Shown: positions 27,668-38,413, counted from the first letter of the stretch. The stretch: DNA of 64,000 nt from Larkinella humicola (GCF_008727875.1 NZ_VTWS01000003.1:372001-436000), one strand, 5' to 3'. Program-made: numbers and translations. Notes: generated by a model from the sequence alone, not told the origin.

Positions 27668-27762
27668 AACCGTCTAACCGGTGGGGCTGTTTCCTGCGGA
27701 AATTCCCGGTAACTTGCCGTACGGATGTTCTACCCCAACCGGTCATCTGCTTCAGAAAAGAC

Positions 27763-29352
27763 ATGCTTCAATCCAAGAAAAAGGCGCAACTACAGGAGAC
27801 TTACGGCAAACCCAAATCAGAATCGTTCGATTTTTTCAGGATTGAACAGTTCTTTGCCAATCGGCCGAAAGAAAGCACGGATCACCTGATTTCTGAAAAG
27901 ACCTATCAGGACCTGGACTTTGATGAGGTTTTCATGTTTGTAGACCGAACGATTTCGAAAGTGGGCCAGCAATATTTATACGCCAGGCTGCGAACCATCG
28001 ATTTTTTAGAGGCTAAAAACCAGTCCTTCGAACGTCTCATCAAAACCTTTCAGGACGATGGCAAATTACGGGAAGATGCAGGAATTCAGCTTTCTAGCCT
28101 TTCGCACCAGAACGCCTATTACATTCCGTCGTTGTTTTTAAAATCCCATCTTCAACCCCCGGACTGGTTTTGGATCGTAAAGGTGCTGCCCTTCATCAGC
28201 GTTTTTCTGCTGCTGCTGCTTCCATTTTATCCACCAGCGTTTTTGTGGCTGTTTGGCATTTTAGCGATTAATTATGCCATTCATTACTGGAACAAAAACA
28301 ATGTATACCAGTACATTGCCTCCATTCCGCAACTGCTTCGTTTAAACCAGGTTGCAAAAGAACTACGCCAACACGAAGCGTTAAAACCGGAAACCGATGA
28401 CGTCAATCAGTCGATCGAAATCCTCGATGAAATGGGCTATTCCATGTCTTTTTTCAAACTGGAGTCCAAATTGCAGAGCGAAGTGGGCATGATCGTGGAA
28501 GTGCTTACCGAGCTTTTCAAAGCGTTGTTTCTCATCGAACCGTTGTTACTGTTTCGGGTTCTCCACCAGATCGACGCAAAAAGGGCTCAGATCGACGCGG
28601 TTTTTCAATACGTCGGCAGAATCGATACGGCACTTTCCATTGCTTCATTGCGAAAAGGTGTAACCCACTATTGCCAGCCAGAAATCACCGAAAAGGCGAA
28701 AAAACTCAGCGCGACGGATTTGTATCATCCGCTGATTCCCAATCCCGTTGCCAATTCCATCACCATCGTCGATAAATCGGTTTTGCTGACCGGGTCGAAC
28801 ATGTCGGGAAAAACGACTTTTATCCGAACGATTGGGATCAATTGCATTCTGGCCCAAACCATTCACACCTGTTTCGCCAATGCGTTTACGATACCTCCGA
28901 TGCGCGTTTTGTCCGCCATTCGCATCGCCGACGATCTGCTCAGCGAGAAGAGTTATTATTTCGAGGAAGTGCTGACCATTAAAGGGATGATTGACGAAAG
29001 TCGGTCTGAAATCCAAACCTTATTTTTGCTGGATGAACTCTTCAAAGGAACCAATACCGTCGAGCGGATCGCGGCCGGAAAAGCCGTACTGACCTATCTG
29101 AACCAAGGGCCGCACCTGGTTTTTGTTTCTACGCACGACATCGAACTGACTGATTATCTAAAAGATACGTTTTATTTATATCACTTTACCGAGATTGTGG
29201 AGGAAGACCGGATTGCTTTTGATTTCAAGCTCCGGGAAGGCAATCTCAAAACCCGGAACGCCATACGGATCCTGGAACTGAACGCTTATCCGGCGGAGGT
29301 GATCCGCGAAGCCAATGCTTTATCGGAGAAAATAAGCAATGCCGGCGGCTAA
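27763..29352 (+). CDS. Membrane-anchored MutS-family ATPase
   Basis: 529 residues. The C-terminal MutS domain V has Walker A TGSNMSGKTTF (about residue 343), Walker B FLLDELFKGTNT and the STHDIEL motif. The N-terminal half has no mismatch-recognition or connector domains of true MutS; instead it carries two hydrophobic segments (about 137-185: VLPFISVFLLLLLPFY, PAFLWLFGILAIN). This is the short MutS-like type seen in Bacteroidota, whose function is not established; a role in mismatch repair is doubtful. It is a single gene with its own upstream region. Confidence 0.9.
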   Translation: MLQSKKKAQLQETYGKPKSESFDFFRIEQFFANRPKESTDHLISEKTYQDLDFDEVFMFVDRTISKVGQQYLYARLRTIDFLEAKNQSFERLIKTFQDDGKLREDAGIQLSSLSHQNAYYIPSLFLKSHLQPPDWFWIVKVLPFISVFLLLLLPFYPPAFLWLFGILAINYAIHYWNKNNVYQYIASIPQLLRLNQVAKELRQHEALKPETDDVNQSIEILDEMGYSMSFFKLESKLQSEVGMIVEVLTELFKALFLIEPLLLFRVLHQIDAKRAQIDAVFQYVGRIDTALSIASLRKGVTHYCQPEITEKAKKLSATDLYHPLIPNPVANSITIVDKSVLLTGSNMSGKTTFIRTIGINCILAQTIHTCFANAFTIPPMRVLSAIRIADDLLSEKSYYFEEVLTIKGMIDESRSEIQTLFLLDELFKGTNTVERIAAGKAVLTYLNQGPHLVFVSTHDIELTDYLKDTFYLYHFTEIVEEDRIAFDFKLREGNLKTRNAIRILELNAYPAEVIREANALSEKISNAGG

Positions 29353-29456
29353 AATCCGTTGCCTTTTAAAAGCACGCCAAAAACCGGGACAACCGCTACC
29401 CGTTTTCGGTCCGTGGATTCGGCCTCTTTAAAGCGGCACCTTTTTACGGAAACCTT

Positions 29457-29464
29457 TATCTTTG
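29457..29464 (+). promoter_or_regulatory. -7 promoter element TATCTTTG
   Basis: Exact TAnnTTTG match about 100 bases before the start of the beta-barrel gene, implying a leader of roughly 90 nt. The -33 region (TTTA around 29427) is weak. Confidence 0.6.
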
Positions 29465-29561
29465 CGCCCTTCGAAAAAATGTCAAACATTTAACGACAGG
29501 AACAGTTGTAATGAATGCAAATCAAACTCACCTCACGCGAATGAATCGATTACATTGCACA

Positions 29562-30200
29562 ATGAAAAGAAGTATAGTATTGGGAATGATGTTATTAGTA
29601 GCCAGCTCGTCTACCCTGCTGGCCCAGCAACGCTGGAGTGCCGGACCCCGTCTGGGTGTTAATATCTCGAGTCTGTATGGCAAGAGCAGTTATTATAATG
29701 CCAAAGTCGGTTTAGTAGCGGGTGGCTTTGTCAGCTACAGTTCGATCAATCACTTTGGTATTTCGGCGGACATTCTATATTCGCAACGGGGTGGTAAATA
29801 CGATCAGCCCAGCGACCGAAGCAGCCATACGCAGCACCTCAACTACCTGGAGATTCCGGTAGTTGCCCGGTATTATCTGAACCTGAGCGGCAATTTCCGC
29901 CCCAATCTGTTCATCGGACCCTCTTTGGGAATTTTGCTGAACTCCAAGCGGACGAATTCGATCTACCAGGGGCAGTCTTTCCCCGATGCGAAAACCGACG
30001 AGGAGTTTGAACCCCTTGATCTGGGCGGAACGGCTGGTTTTCAGGCTAATTTCAAAGTCAAAAATCGCCAGCGTTTCCTGATCGATGCGCGGTATACCCT
30101 CGGCCTTACGAACGTCAGAACGAATCCGTCGCCCTGGCTCGGTAATTCAACCGTAGCGCTCACCCTCGGTTACAGCTTCGGCATTGGCCGGAATTATTAA
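29562..30200 (+). CDS. Outer-membrane beta-barrel protein (PorT/porin family)
   Basis: About 212 residues from MKRSIVLGMMLL, chosen because it begins a clean signal peptide cut after LLAQ; an in-frame ATG at 29511 would add 17 unlikely residues. The mature part is an eight-stranded-type barrel with alternating aromatic strands (RWSAGPRLGVNISSLYG, HFGISADILYSQRGGKY, YLEIPVVARYYL) and ends in a C-terminal aromatic (GIGRNY), as needed for BAM insertion. Such OMP_b-brl_2 proteins are common in Bacteroidota and mostly of unknown role. Confidence 0.88.
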   Translation: MKRSIVLGMMLLVASSSTLLAQQRWSAGPRLGVNISSLYGKSSYYNAKVGLVAGGFVSYSSINHFGISADILYSQRGGKYDQPSDRSSHTQHLNYLEIPVVARYYLNLSGNFRPNLFIGPSLGILLNSKRTNSIYQGQSFPDAKTDEEFEPLDLGGTAGFQANFKVKNRQRFLIDARYTLGLTNVRTNPSPWLGNSTVALTLGYSFGIGRNY

Positions 30201-30204
30201 GCCC

Positions 30205-30238
30205 GTATCCAAGGGCCGCACAGGCGGCCCTTGGATAC
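30205..30238. terminator. Perfect 15-bp hairpin between convergent genes
   Basis: GTATCCAAGGGCCGC (30205-30219) pairs exactly with 30224-30238 around a 4-nt loop. No T-run follows on either side, so it may act as an mRNA 3'-end barrier rather than a classical terminator. Confidence 0.7.
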
Positions 30239-30243
30239 GTATA

Positions 30244-31740
30244 TCACTGTCCGTATAACGCTTTTGAAGCGGCTTCGTATTTGTCACCGGCAACCCATTG
30301 CGGCCGGGCGGGTTTGTTGGCAATCAACCGGGCGGCATACGAAAAAGCCTGGCTGAACTTGAGCAAATAGCCGAAATCAATCGTTTCCGGGTTGTCGGCC
30401 GCCTGGTGGTAATACTTCATCAGCTCCTCATCGAACTTCTTGAAACCGGCGGAGAACGTCGGTGCCGGAACGCCTTTCACCGCAAAATTGACGTTATCAG
30501 AGCGGTCGAACAGGTTTTGTTCGGGAGCCGGATCAGCAAAAACTCTCAATCCAAACGCTTTGCTGGCGGTTTCTATCTCGGTTTTTGCGCCCGTTCGCTC
30601 CAATCCTACCACCGAAATGAGCGTGGTGTCATTGTAACCCGCGCCGTCGCTGTTCAGGTTGAAAATAGTTTGTTTCAACGGAATCAGCGGGTGTTCGGCG
30701 TAATACCGACTGCCAAGTAATCCCATTTCTTCGGCCGTCAGTGCCAGAATCAGAATCGACCGTTTGGGCCGTTGCGCCTGCAAGGCCTTCGCTGATGCCA
30801 GGAGCGCCACCGTTCCAAAGACGTTGTCCCGCGCTCCGTTGAAGATGCTGTCGGCCGACGTATACGGCTGACCGCCCTGCTTGCCAACGCCCACATGATC
30901 GAAATGGGCCGACAACAACACGTATTCTTCTTTCAATTTCGGATCGGTTCCTTCAATAACCCCGGCCACATTTACCGCATTGACCAACTGCTGTGAACGA
31001 CCCGACGTCTGAACCGTCACCGTTTGAGCGGCCTCTTTCAGTCCGGCCAACTGGTTTTTTCCGTTATCAACCCAAAGGTGCAACAGCGTCGGCAATTCGG
31101 TGGACGTGGCCAGCGTCATTTGCTCGCCCTGAAACGCCCGGGTTACAATCGGCCACGGATACGTTCCGCTCGTGTAGAGTTCAATCAGCCCGGCGGCTCC
31201 TTTTTCGGCGGCTAGTTTCCGCTTCTGTTCCGAAGCCGCCAGCAAGGCGCGGTTGGTAGTGGCTTCCGGCGAACCAACCTGAGCCACCACAAGTTTACCC
31301 CGCACATCGCGTCCGTTGTAGCCATCAGCGGTTTCGGTAAGTCCGTAACCGACATACACGGTTTCCGCTTTCAGATTCGTTTCCCTCCCGCCAATCACCA
31401 CGAACTGTTTTCCCGCTTGCAGCGAGTCGCTGCCAATTTGGAGCCGGGCGTAAGTGGCCGGTTTTGACCGGAGAAACGGCACTTTCTGAAAATAATCCGC
31501 TTGCCCGGCCACTGGTTTTAGCCCCAGCGTCCGAAATTGTTCGGCAAGGTAGCGGGCGGCCACAAAATTGCCCGGATCGCCCGTCCGGCGACCCTGGAGT
31601 TCGTCGGCGGCCAGAAAACGCATGTGCGCTTCGAGTTCGGTGCGACTGAGTTTGGATTCGGGAAGTTTAGCCACCGGTTGCGCCACCGCAGCAACGGAAA
31701 GGAAAAAACCGGTTACCAGAAGGCCGTATGATCTTTGCAT
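30244..31740 (-). CDS. M28-family zinc aminopeptidase, exported, with PA domain
   Basis: About 498 residues from MQRSYGLLVTGFF, which gives a signal peptide ending VAAVAQ; codons further up (to 31818) translate an inverted repeat and are rejected. The middle (about 120-260) fits a protease-associated domain insert. The zinc-peptidase core shows the M28 ligands in order: SAHFDHVG (His), NGARDNVFG (Asp), LTAEEMGLLGS (Glu/Glu), NLNSDGAG (Asp) and KYYHQAADN (His). Expected to remove N-terminal amino acids from peptides in the periplasm or outside. It shares an intergenic region with the beta-oxidation operon on the same strand. Confidence 0.92.
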   Translation of the reverse strand: MQRSYGLLVTGFFLSVAAVAQPVAKLPESKLSRTELEAHMRFLAADELQGRRTGDPGNFVAARYLAEQFRTLGLKPVAGQADYFQKVPFLRSKPATYARLQIGSDSLQAGKQFVVIGGRETNLKAETVYVGYGLTETADGYNGRDVRGKLVVAQVGSPEATTNRALLAASEQKRKLAAEKGAAGLIELYTSGTYPWPIVTRAFQGEQMTLATSTELPTLLHLWVDNGKNQLAGLKEAAQTVTVQTSGRSQQLVNAVNVAGVIEGTDPKLKEEYVLLSAHFDHVGVGKQGGQPYTSADSIFNGARDNVFGTVALLASAKALQAQRPKRSILILALTAEEMGLLGSRYYAEHPLIPLKQTIFNLNSDGAGYNDTTLISVVGLERTGAKTEIETASKAFGLRVFADPAPEQNLFDRSDNVNFAVKGVPAPTFSAGFKKFDEELMKYYHQAADNPETIDFGYLLKFSQAFSYAARLIANKPARPQWVAGDKYEAASKALYGQ

Positions 31741-31755
31741 GGTTGTGAAGTTAAG

Positions 31756-31856
31756 ACTTTCGCTTTCTGCCCCTAAATCCCCTAAAGGGGACTTGAACAC
31801 GATAACTCCGATTCCCAAAGTCCTCTTTAGGGGATTTAGGGGCAGAAAGCGAAAGT
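31756..31856. repeat. CCCCTAAATCCCC inverted-repeat element, copy 2 (long arms)
   Basis: Arms 31756-31794 and 31818-31856, 39 nt each with one mismatch. The inner 25 nt are the shared element; the outer 14 nt (ACTTTCGCTTTCTG and its complement) are unique to this copy yet still inverted, so the palindrome extends beyond the family core. Confidence 0.9.
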
Positions 31857-31897
31857 GTGATAAAATTATCAGACGTAAGTCCTATGAAGTGTATCCT

Positions 31898-34060
31898 TTA
31901 ATTGATCTGTTCAAAACGGCTGTTCCCCTGTTCGGCCTTGTCACGCAGGTTTTGGGTGGGGCGAAACCGCTCTCCATAGGCATCGGCCAGCCGGTCCGCT
32001 TCCTGCACGAAGGTTTTTATACCCACAAAATCGACAAACGACAGCGTGCCGCCCGTGTAGGACGGAAAACCCCAGCCCAGAATGGAACCAATGTCGGCAT
32101 CCAGTTGGGTTCGAATCACGCCTTCTTCAAAACAGCGTACGGTCTCGATCACCTGCCGGTACAACAGCCGCTTTTTCACTTCGTCAACCGTCGGCTGCTG
32201 GTCGGCCAGCGGAAAGAGTTCCGACAGCCCCGGCCAGAGGTATTTCTTTTCGCCTTCGGGATAGTCGTAAAAACCGGCTTTCGATTTTTTCCCCAACCGG
32301 CCCAGGGCCACAAATTTTCCGGCCACCTGGTACGCCGTATCGTCTTCGGTCATCATGCCGTCGTGGATGCTTTGGCCGGAAATTTTGCTGATCAAATCCA
32401 ACGCGACTTCGTCGGAAACCGCCAGCGGTCCTACGGGCATCCCGGCATTTTTCCCGGCATTTTCGATCAAAACCGGATTGACACCTTCCTGCAACATCTC
32501 CATCCCTTCCGACGTGTAGGTCGTAAACACCCGCGACGTATAAAAACCGTGGGAGTCGTTGACCACAATCGGCGTTTTGCGGATCTTTTTCACAAAATCC
32601 AGGGCGAAAGCGAGCGCATAGTCCGACGTTTGTTTTCCCACAATCACCTCCACCAACTGCATCTTATCGACCGGCGAAAAGAAATGCAGACCAATGAAGT
32701 TTTCGGGTTTGGCCGATGCCTGCGCCAGTCCGCTGATCGGCAGGGTCGAGGTGTTCGACGCAAAAACGCCCGATTCAACCAGCATCGGTTCGGCTTCTTT
32801 CGTCACCTCGGCTTTCAACTCACGGTTTTCAAAAACCGCTTCAATAATCAGGTCGCAGCCCTGCAGATCGGTGGCATCGGCGGTGGTTTTGATCAGATTC
32901 AAGGTGGCTTCAGCCTTTTCTTGCGTTCCTTTCCCGCGCTCGATGGCTTTTTTAAAAACCGTCCGCGAATAGGCTTTCCCTTTTTCAGCCGCTTCGACCG
33001 ACACATCTTTCAAAACCGTTTCGATACCGGCCAGCGCGGCTGCATACGCAATGCCCGAACCCATCATACCAGCTCCCAGAATACCAACTTTTTTGACGTC
33101 CGTTGCCGGAATCGTTTTCGGACGACTGATGCCTTTGTTGACTTCGTTCAGCCCCAGAAACATGGTCTGGATCAACCCCTTGGCCACTTTCGAGGTCGCG
33201 ACCTGCACGAAATACCGGGCTTCGATCACCAGCGCGCGGTCGATATTGACCTGTAACCCTTCGTAAACACACGACAGAATGGCGAGGGGGGCCGGGTAGT
33301 TTCCCCGCGTTTTTTCCATCAGCATCGCCGTTCCCGCACTGAAAACCCGCGCCCCCGTCGGGCTTTGCACTGCTCCCCCCGGCACTTTGAAATGCTCTTT
33401 TCCGACAATCCGACCGGTTTTTCGGTCGCGCTCGTCCCACGGCTGCAAGGGTTCGGGATTAGCCGAAAGCCACGCAAACGCTTTTTCCAGCAGTTCGTCG
33501 CGGGAGGTCGCCAGCTCATCCACCAGACCCAGAGCCAGGGCTTCTTTCGGACTCACGCGTTTGCCTTCCAGCAACAGCGGCAGGGCGGCTTCCATCCCGA
33601 GCATTCGGGGCAATCGCTGGGTTCCGCCCCCGCCGGGCAGCAAACCGAGCGTTACTTCGGGCAAACCAATAACGGCTTTCGGGTTGTCGAGCGCAATGCG
33701 GTGGTGACAGGCCAGACAGGCTTCATACCCCCCGCCCAGCGCCGTACCGTTGATGGCGGCAACAACCGGCTTTCCCGATGTTTCGATGGCCCGGAAAACC
33801 CGGTTCAGTTCCGCCGAAACCTTCAACATGTCGCCCGGCTCTTTGTCATTATTGCGGAGAATCATCTTCAGATCGGCACCGGCAATGAATTCATTTTTCT
33901 CCGACGTAATGATGATGCCTTTGACCTCCGCGTCGTCGTAAGCCCGTTGCAGCGCAGCCTCGAACGCCGGAATGGAGTCGTCGTTGAGCACGTTCATGGG
34001 CGAACTGGTCATGTTCCAGCTCAGCATGGCGACGTTTCGGTCGATGGTGTAGTTAATCAT
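31898..34060 (-). CDS. fadJ: Bifunctional enoyl-CoA hydratase / 3-hydroxyacyl-CoA dehydrogenase
   Basis: About 720 residues. The N-terminal crotonase domain (oxyanion-hole glycines [36 protein letters not shown]) hydrates enoyl-CoA; the central NAD-binding Rossmann fold ([20 protein letters not shown]) and C-terminal domain ([16 protein letters not shown]) oxidise 3-hydroxyacyl-CoA. This is the alpha subunit of the fatty-acid beta-oxidation complex, FadB/FadJ class; the choice between those names is by length and is not certain. The start MINYTIDRN at 34060 fits the family. It follows the thiolase with 10 bases between, so they form an operon. Confidence 0.95.
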   Translation of the reverse strand: MINYTIDRNVAMLSWNMTSSPMNVLNDDSIPAFEAALQRAYDDAEVKGIIITSEKNEFIAGADLKMILRNNDKEPGDMLKVSAELNRVFRAIETSGKPVVAAINGTALGGGYEACLACHHRIALDNPKAVIGLPEVTLGLLPGGGGTQRLPRMLGMEAALPLLLEGKRVSPKEALALGLVDELATSRDELLEKAFAWLSANPEPLQPWDERDRKTGRIVGKEHFKVPGGAVQSPTGARVFSAGTAMLMEKTRGNYPAPLAILSCVYEGLQVNIDRALVIEARYFVQVATSKVAKGLIQTMFLGLNEVNKGISRPKTIPATDVKKVGILGAGMMGSGIAYAAALAGIETVLKDVSVEAAEKGKAYSRTVFKKAIERGKGTQEKAEATLNLIKTTADATDLQGCDLIIEAVFENRELKAEVTKEAEPMLVESGVFASNTSTLPISGLAQASAKPENFIGLHFFSPVDKMQLVEVIVGKQTSDYALAFALDFVKKIRKTPIVVNDSHGFYTSRVFTTYTSEGMEMLQEGVNPVLIENAGKNAGMPVGPLAVSDEVALDLISKISGQSIHDGMMTEDDTAYQVAGKFVALGRLGKKSKAGFYDYPEGEKKYLWPGLSELFPLADQQPTVDEVKKRLLYRQVIETVRCFEEGVIRTQLDADIGSILGWGFPSYTGGTLSFVDFVGIKTFVQEADRLADAYGERFRPTQNLRDKAEQGNSRFEQIN

Positions 34061-34070
34061 GGTCAATGGC

Positions 34071-35279
34071 TTAGTTGATTCGTTCAAAAACCGTGGCAAC
34101 GCCCATTCCTCCGCCCACGCAGAGCGTTGCTAGCCCCGTTTGCCGGCCGGTTCGTTCCAGTTCGTCCAGAAGTGTCGCCGAAAGAATGGCCCCGGTTGCG
34201 CCCAGCGGATGACCCAGCGCAATGGCTCCGCCGTTCACATTCAACCGGCTGTGATCGACGCCCAATTGCTCCATATACAGCAGCGGAACAGCCGCAAACG
34301 CTTCGTTTACTTCGAACAGGTCGATGTCACTGAGCTGCATACCGGCTTTTTTCAACACCTTCTGCGTGGCCGGAACCACACCGGTGAGCATGATGGTCGG
34401 TTCGGTTCCAATAACGGCAAAAGCCCGGATGCGGGCGCGGGGTTTCAGACCGGTTTTTTTGCCAAATTCTTTCGAACCAATCAACAGTCCGGCGGCTCCA
34501 TCGACAATTTGTGAGGAATTACCGGCGTGATGAATGTGGTTAATCTGGGCCAGATCGGCGTATTTCAGTAGGGCCAGCGCATCGAAACCGGCTTTCCCGA
34601 TGGCGTCAAAGGCAGGTTTCAGTTTCGACAGACTTTCGGCAGTGGTGCCCGGACGAACGCCTTCGTCGCGGTCGAGCAGGATGGTGCCGAGGTCGTCTTT
34701 GATGGCAACCAGCGTCCGGCCAAACCGGTTTTCCTGCTGGGCTATCGTGGCCCGTCGGTAGGATTCGGCGGCAAAGGCGTCGGCATCGGCGCGGCTAAAA
34801 CCGTATTTGGTCGCAATTAAATCGGCGGAAATGCCCTGCGGAACGATGTTGTGCCGGGCCACAATCTGCGGATTCATGAAGAGGGCACCTCCGTCGGACC
34901 CGATGGGAACGCGCGACATCGACTCCACACCACCGGCCACAACGGCCTCAAACTGCCCCGACAGCACATAAGCGGCCGCCATGTTGATGGCTTCGAGCCC
35001 GGACGAGCAAAAGCGGTTTAGTTGCACCCCGGCGACGGTTTCGGCATAACCCGCTTCGATGACGGCGGTACGGGCAATGTCGGCCCCCTGTTCGCCAATG
35101 GGCGTTACGCAGCCCATGATGACGTCGTCGAGAAGAGCGGTATCGAGCTGATTCCGGTTTTTGAGTTCGCGCAGAACGCTGGTCAGTAACTGAATAGGCT
35201 GGACGTCGTGGAGAGAGCCGTCACTTTTTCCCCGGCCACGGGGTGTGCGAACAGCGTCATAAATAAAGGCCTGGGTCAT
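34071..35279 (-). CDS. fadA: Acetyl-CoA C-acyltransferase (thiolase)
   Basis: 402 residues with all thiolase landmarks: nucleophilic Cys in [11 protein letters not shown], catalytic His in [18 protein letters not shown] and the second Cys in TLCVGGGMG. It performs the last step of beta-oxidation, cleaving 3-ketoacyl-CoA to acetyl-CoA. First gene of the operon with the hydratase/dehydrogenase, together forming the trifunctional set. A biosynthetic (acetoacetyl-CoA forming) role is possible but the neighbour argues for degradation. Confidence 0.95.
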   Translation of the reverse strand: MTQAFIYDAVRTPRGRGKSDGSLHDVQPIQLLTSVLRELKNRNQLDTALLDDVIMGCVTPIGEQGADIARTAVIEAGYAETVAGVQLNRFCSSGLEAINMAAAYVLSGQFEAVVAGGVESMSRVPIGSDGGALFMNPQIVARHNIVPQGISADLIATKYGFSRADADAFAAESYRRATIAQQENRFGRTLVAIKDDLGTILLDRDEGVRPGTTAESLSKLKPAFDAIGKAGFDALALLKYADLAQINHIHHAGNSSQIVDGAAGLLIGSKEFGKKTGLKPRARIRAFAVIGTEPTIMLTGVVPATQKVLKKAGMQLSDIDLFEVNEAFAAVPLLYMEQLGVDHSRLNVNGGAIALGHPLGATGAILSATLLDELERTGRQTGLATLCVGGGMGVATVFERIN

Positions 35280-35423
35280 AGGAATGGTTGCTTATCGGAT
35301 TTCACAACCGTATGCGGACATACGATCACCGAAAAACAAACTTACCGGTATGGCACATAGGCCGCAAGCAAATGCTTTAAAATCAACGGGACGAATCGGT
35401 TATTTTCCGGAACTCGTGGAAAG

Positions 35424-37370
35424 TTACAGTTCAACCGCTTTGGGTTTTTGGGAATCCAGTGCGGTAAAAATGGAGTTTTTACTAATGTATTCGGGGATGA
35501 CCAGTTTAATAATTCGCACCAGTTTCGTGGCATCACCCTCGACCAGGCGATACCGCAGTTCTTCCAGAACGGCTTTTATCTCGTTCGCGTCCGGCGTATT
35601 GACCCGGGCAACCATGATTTTCGGATGGTGGGTCGGCAAGGTTTCTTCGTTGTTGTTCAAGAGTTCCTCAAACAGTTTTTCACCCGGACGCAGCCCGCTA
35701 TAAACCACCTGAATTTCTTTGCCCACGGTATAGCCGGAGAGGTGAATCATTTTCCGGGCCAGTTCGGCGATTCGTACGGGTTCACCCATGTCGAAAACGA
35801 ACACTTCCCCCCCCTTGCCCATTGTTCCGGCTTCCAGCACCAGTTGGCAGGCTTCGGGAATGGTCATGAAATAACGGATGATGTCCGGATGTGTCACCGT
35901 TACCGGCCCACCGGCCTGGATTTGCTGCCGAAAAACCGTTACGACTGAACCATTGGAACCCAGCACATTACCAAATCGCGTGGCAATAAATCGGGTCTGA
36001 CGCAGCTTTCCAGGCTGCTGATTCAGGCTCTGCACGTACATTTCGGCCAGACGCTTGGTGGCTCCCATCACGTTGGTGGGGTTCACTGCCTTGTCGGTCG
36101 AAATCATGACAAATTTCCGAACTCCGAATTGAAGCGCCAAATCGGCCACGATTTGAGTCCCCAGCACATTGACCCGAACCGCTTCGTAGGGATGCTCTTC
36201 CATCAACGGAACGTGCTTGTAGGCGGCCGCGTGAAAGACGTAATCGGGTTTAACATCCCGGAAAATATGGTGCATCCGCACTTCATCGGCCACATCCCCA
36301 ATTTTCAGGATCAGGTTCGTAGTGGCCAGCACGGTTTTATATTCCCGGCGCAAGTTAAATTCCAGATCGAACAAGGCCGACTCAGCCTGATCCAGCAATA
36401 CGATTGTGTGCGGTTTATGGCTGACCACCTGCCGAACCAGCTCGCTCCCGATGGAGCCGGCAGCTCCGGTCACGAGCACGATCTGATTCCGCAGTTGTTC
36501 GCCGGTAACCGGATTGACGACTTGAATGGGAGCCCGTCCCAGCAAATCCTCAATCCGAACGTCCCGAATCTGCGAGGATTTTAGTTCGCCGTCGATCCAC
36601 TGCCCCACCGTCGGGATGGTTTTAACACTGACGTGATGCTGTAGAAAAAACTCGGTTATTTCGTTTTTCTGACGCAGATCAGCGGTTCCCATCGCCAAAA
36701 TTACCTGCGGTAAAACATCCCGATTCCGCACATACCGCTCGTAGGCTTCCTGGCGCGAAATGACTTTTATGCCCTGAATTACTTTCTGAATTTTGTACGG
36801 ATTGTCGTCAATAAACGCCAGAATGGTGTAGCGCTGGATGGAGTCCTGGGCTAATGCCTTGCGCGTCAACAGGCCGGTTTCACCCGCACCATAAATCAAA
36901 ACCGGTTGCCGAACTCCTCCGTTTCCAGCTCGTAAGGCCCAATAAAACGCTTTGGCCATAAACCGGCTGACGGAGAGTAATACAAGGCAGGAAAAATAGT
37001 CGATCAGTAAGATGGAAACCGGAATATAAACGGAAACCTGATCGGTCAGTTGCCAGACAAGAAATGAACCCACCGCCGTGACTACTCCACTGATGGTAAC
37101 GGCGTAAACCAGCAGGGTGACATCTTCCAGACTGGTATGCCGGATAATACCCTGGTAGGGACGGAACAGCAAAAAAAACAGAAAACGAACACCGACAACG
37201 ACCTGTACACAATAAAAAAAGTCGGCCCGGTTAAGACCGCTGGTTTCAAAATTAAACCGCAAAAGATAAGCGACTGAAAACGATACAATGCAGATGATTA
37301 CATCGATACTCAGCACGAGATAACTGGACACGAAGCGTGTCGCACTCGTTTTTAGTAATTGTTCAATCAT
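35424..37370 (-). CDS. Membrane nucleoside-diphosphate-sugar epimerase/dehydratase (CapD/FlaA1/WbpM type)
   Basis: 648 residues. Four transmembrane helices (about 15-145) are followed by a CoA-binding-like Rossmann domain (IYGAGETGLLTRKAL) and an extended SDR domain (LVTGAAGSIGSELVRQ). The active-site lysine lies in VMGATKRLAE, where Met replaces the usual Tyr of the YxxxK motif, as in UDP-GlcNAc 4,6-dehydratases such as PglF and WbpM. It starts the synthesis of a deoxy-amino sugar for surface polysaccharide or glycoprotein. No other glycan genes are adjacent, so the pathway is encoded elsewhere. Confidence 0.94.
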   Translation of the reverse strand: MIEQLLKTSATRFVSSYLVLSIDVIICIVSFSVAYLLRFNFETSGLNRADFFYCVQVVVGVRFLFFLLFRPYQGIIRHTSLEDVTLLVYAVTISGVVTAVGSFLVWQLTDQVSVYIPVSILLIDYFSCLVLLSVSRFMAKAFYWALRAGNGGVRQPVLIYGAGETGLLTRKALAQDSIQRYTILAFIDDNPYKIQKVIQGIKVISRQEAYERYVRNRDVLPQVILAMGTADLRQKNEITEFFLQHHVSVKTIPTVGQWIDGELKSSQIRDVRIEDLLGRAPIQVVNPVTGEQLRNQIVLVTGAAGSIGSELVRQVVSHKPHTIVLLDQAESALFDLEFNLRREYKTVLATTNLILKIGDVADEVRMHHIFRDVKPDYVFHAAAYKHVPLMEEHPYEAVRVNVLGTQIVADLALQFGVRKFVMISTDKAVNPTNVMGATKRLAEMYVQSLNQQPGKLRQTRFIATRFGNVLGSNGSVVTVFRQQIQAGGPVTVTHPDIIRYFMTIPEACQLVLEAGTMGKGGEVFVFDMGEPVRIAELARKMIHLSGYTVGKEIQVVYSGLRPGEKLFEELLNNNEETLPTHHPKIMVARVNTPDANEIKAVLEELRYRLVEGDATKLVRIIKLVIPEYISKNSIFTALDSQKPKAVEL

Positions 37371-37495
37371 TTGTTCACAGGTCGGAGAATACTGGTTACC
37401 TCATTGCCAACTATTTCTACAGGTAGTTTACCAATTTGTTTGTGAAAGCAAGTATACTGATATTAAACTTAATCTGTACTATCGCTACGAAACTG

Positions 37496-38413
37496 TTATT
37501 GCAATAAGTCCCTCAAAGCCGGCAGCAAATCAGGAAATAGATACTCAAATGTTGTTTCTTCCCGTACCCGTTTATTCAATACATAATTTCCTCCCAGTAC
37601 GACAATGGCCATTTCACCAAAAAGCAACCGAATGGCAAAGGCCGGTACGCGGGGTAAAAGATGCGGCTTTTTGAGTAAGTCTATTATTTGACGTGTAAAG
37701 TTCTCATTAGTCACAGGCTTGGCAGCAACGGCGTTATAAATTCCCCGCCAACGCTCATCGGTAGCCGCCTGACAATACATCCGGCAGAGGTCGTCCATGT
37801 GAATCCACGACATGTACTGATGCCCCGAGCCCAGGGGAGCACCGGCTCCCAGACGAATGGGCTGCACGAGCTTGGGCAAAGCACCACCCTCCATCGTTAG
37901 CACAATTCCCGTCCGGAGTTTAACGGTTCGAATGCCCAAGGCGGCCACTTCATCGACAGACCGCTCCCAGGCCCGAACCACCTGCGCCAGAAAATCACTT
38001 CCGCCTTCGCTGATTTCGGTCAGCGGGCGGTCGCCGGTATCTCCTCCATAATAGCCAATGGCCGAGGATGAGACAAAGGACTGAACGTGGTGTTTACCCG
38101 AACGCAGGGCATTGGCCAGTAATTGCGTGGATTTGGTGCGGCTTTCGATAATCTGCCGTTTGCGCTGATCGGTCCAGCGTTCGTCGGCAATACCGGTGCC
38201 GGCCAGGTGAATGATGTGGTCGGCCGTCAGAATCGCCTGCGGGTCGATATGCCCTTTCTCGATGTCCCACTGGTAAACCGTAACATTCGGAATGGCCTTC
38301 TTTTCTGCGGAACGACTCAGCAGCGAAACCTGAAAGCCCTGCTGAAGCAACAATTGAGTAAGCCGACGGCCGATGGTGCCGGTGCCGCCGGTAATCAGAA
38401 TAGTTTTTGCCAT
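37496..38413 (-). CDS. TIGR01777-family SDR oxidoreductase (YfcH-like)
   Basis: 305 residues, atypical SDR: N-terminal NAD(P) motif TGGTGTIGRRLTQLLL, a family block HLAGTGIADERWTDQRKR and a C-terminal DUF1731-like end (VPAFAIRLLFGEMAIVVLGG, then LLPALRDLL). Family members such as YfcH and human SDR39U1 have no settled substrate. Single gene with its own short leader. Confidence 0.92.
   Translation of the reverse strand: MAKTILITGGTGTIGRRLTQLLLQQGFQVSLLSRSAEKKAIPNVTVYQWDIEKGHIDPQAILTADHIIHLAGTGIADERWTDQRKRQIIESRTKSTQLLANALRSGKHHVQSFVSSSAIGYYGGDTGDRPLTEISEGGSDFLAQVVRAWERSVDEVAALGIRTVKLRTGIVLTMEGGALPKLVQPIRLGAGAPLGSGHQYMSWIHMDDLCRMYCQAATDERWRGIYNAVAAKPVTNENFTRQIIDLLKKPHLLPRVPAFAIRLLFGEMAIVVLGGNYVLNKRVREETTFEYLFPDLLPALRDLLQ

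Noticed and set aside
31741-31818. Upstream start codon extending the M28 peptidase
   Set aside because: The extra codons come from the second CCCC repeat element; the signal peptide begins at 31740.
31568-33256. Long plus-strand ORF of 562 codons
   Set aside because: It is antisense to the M28 peptidase and the hydratase/dehydrogenase genes, which have clear domains; its composition is that of a reversed codon shadow.
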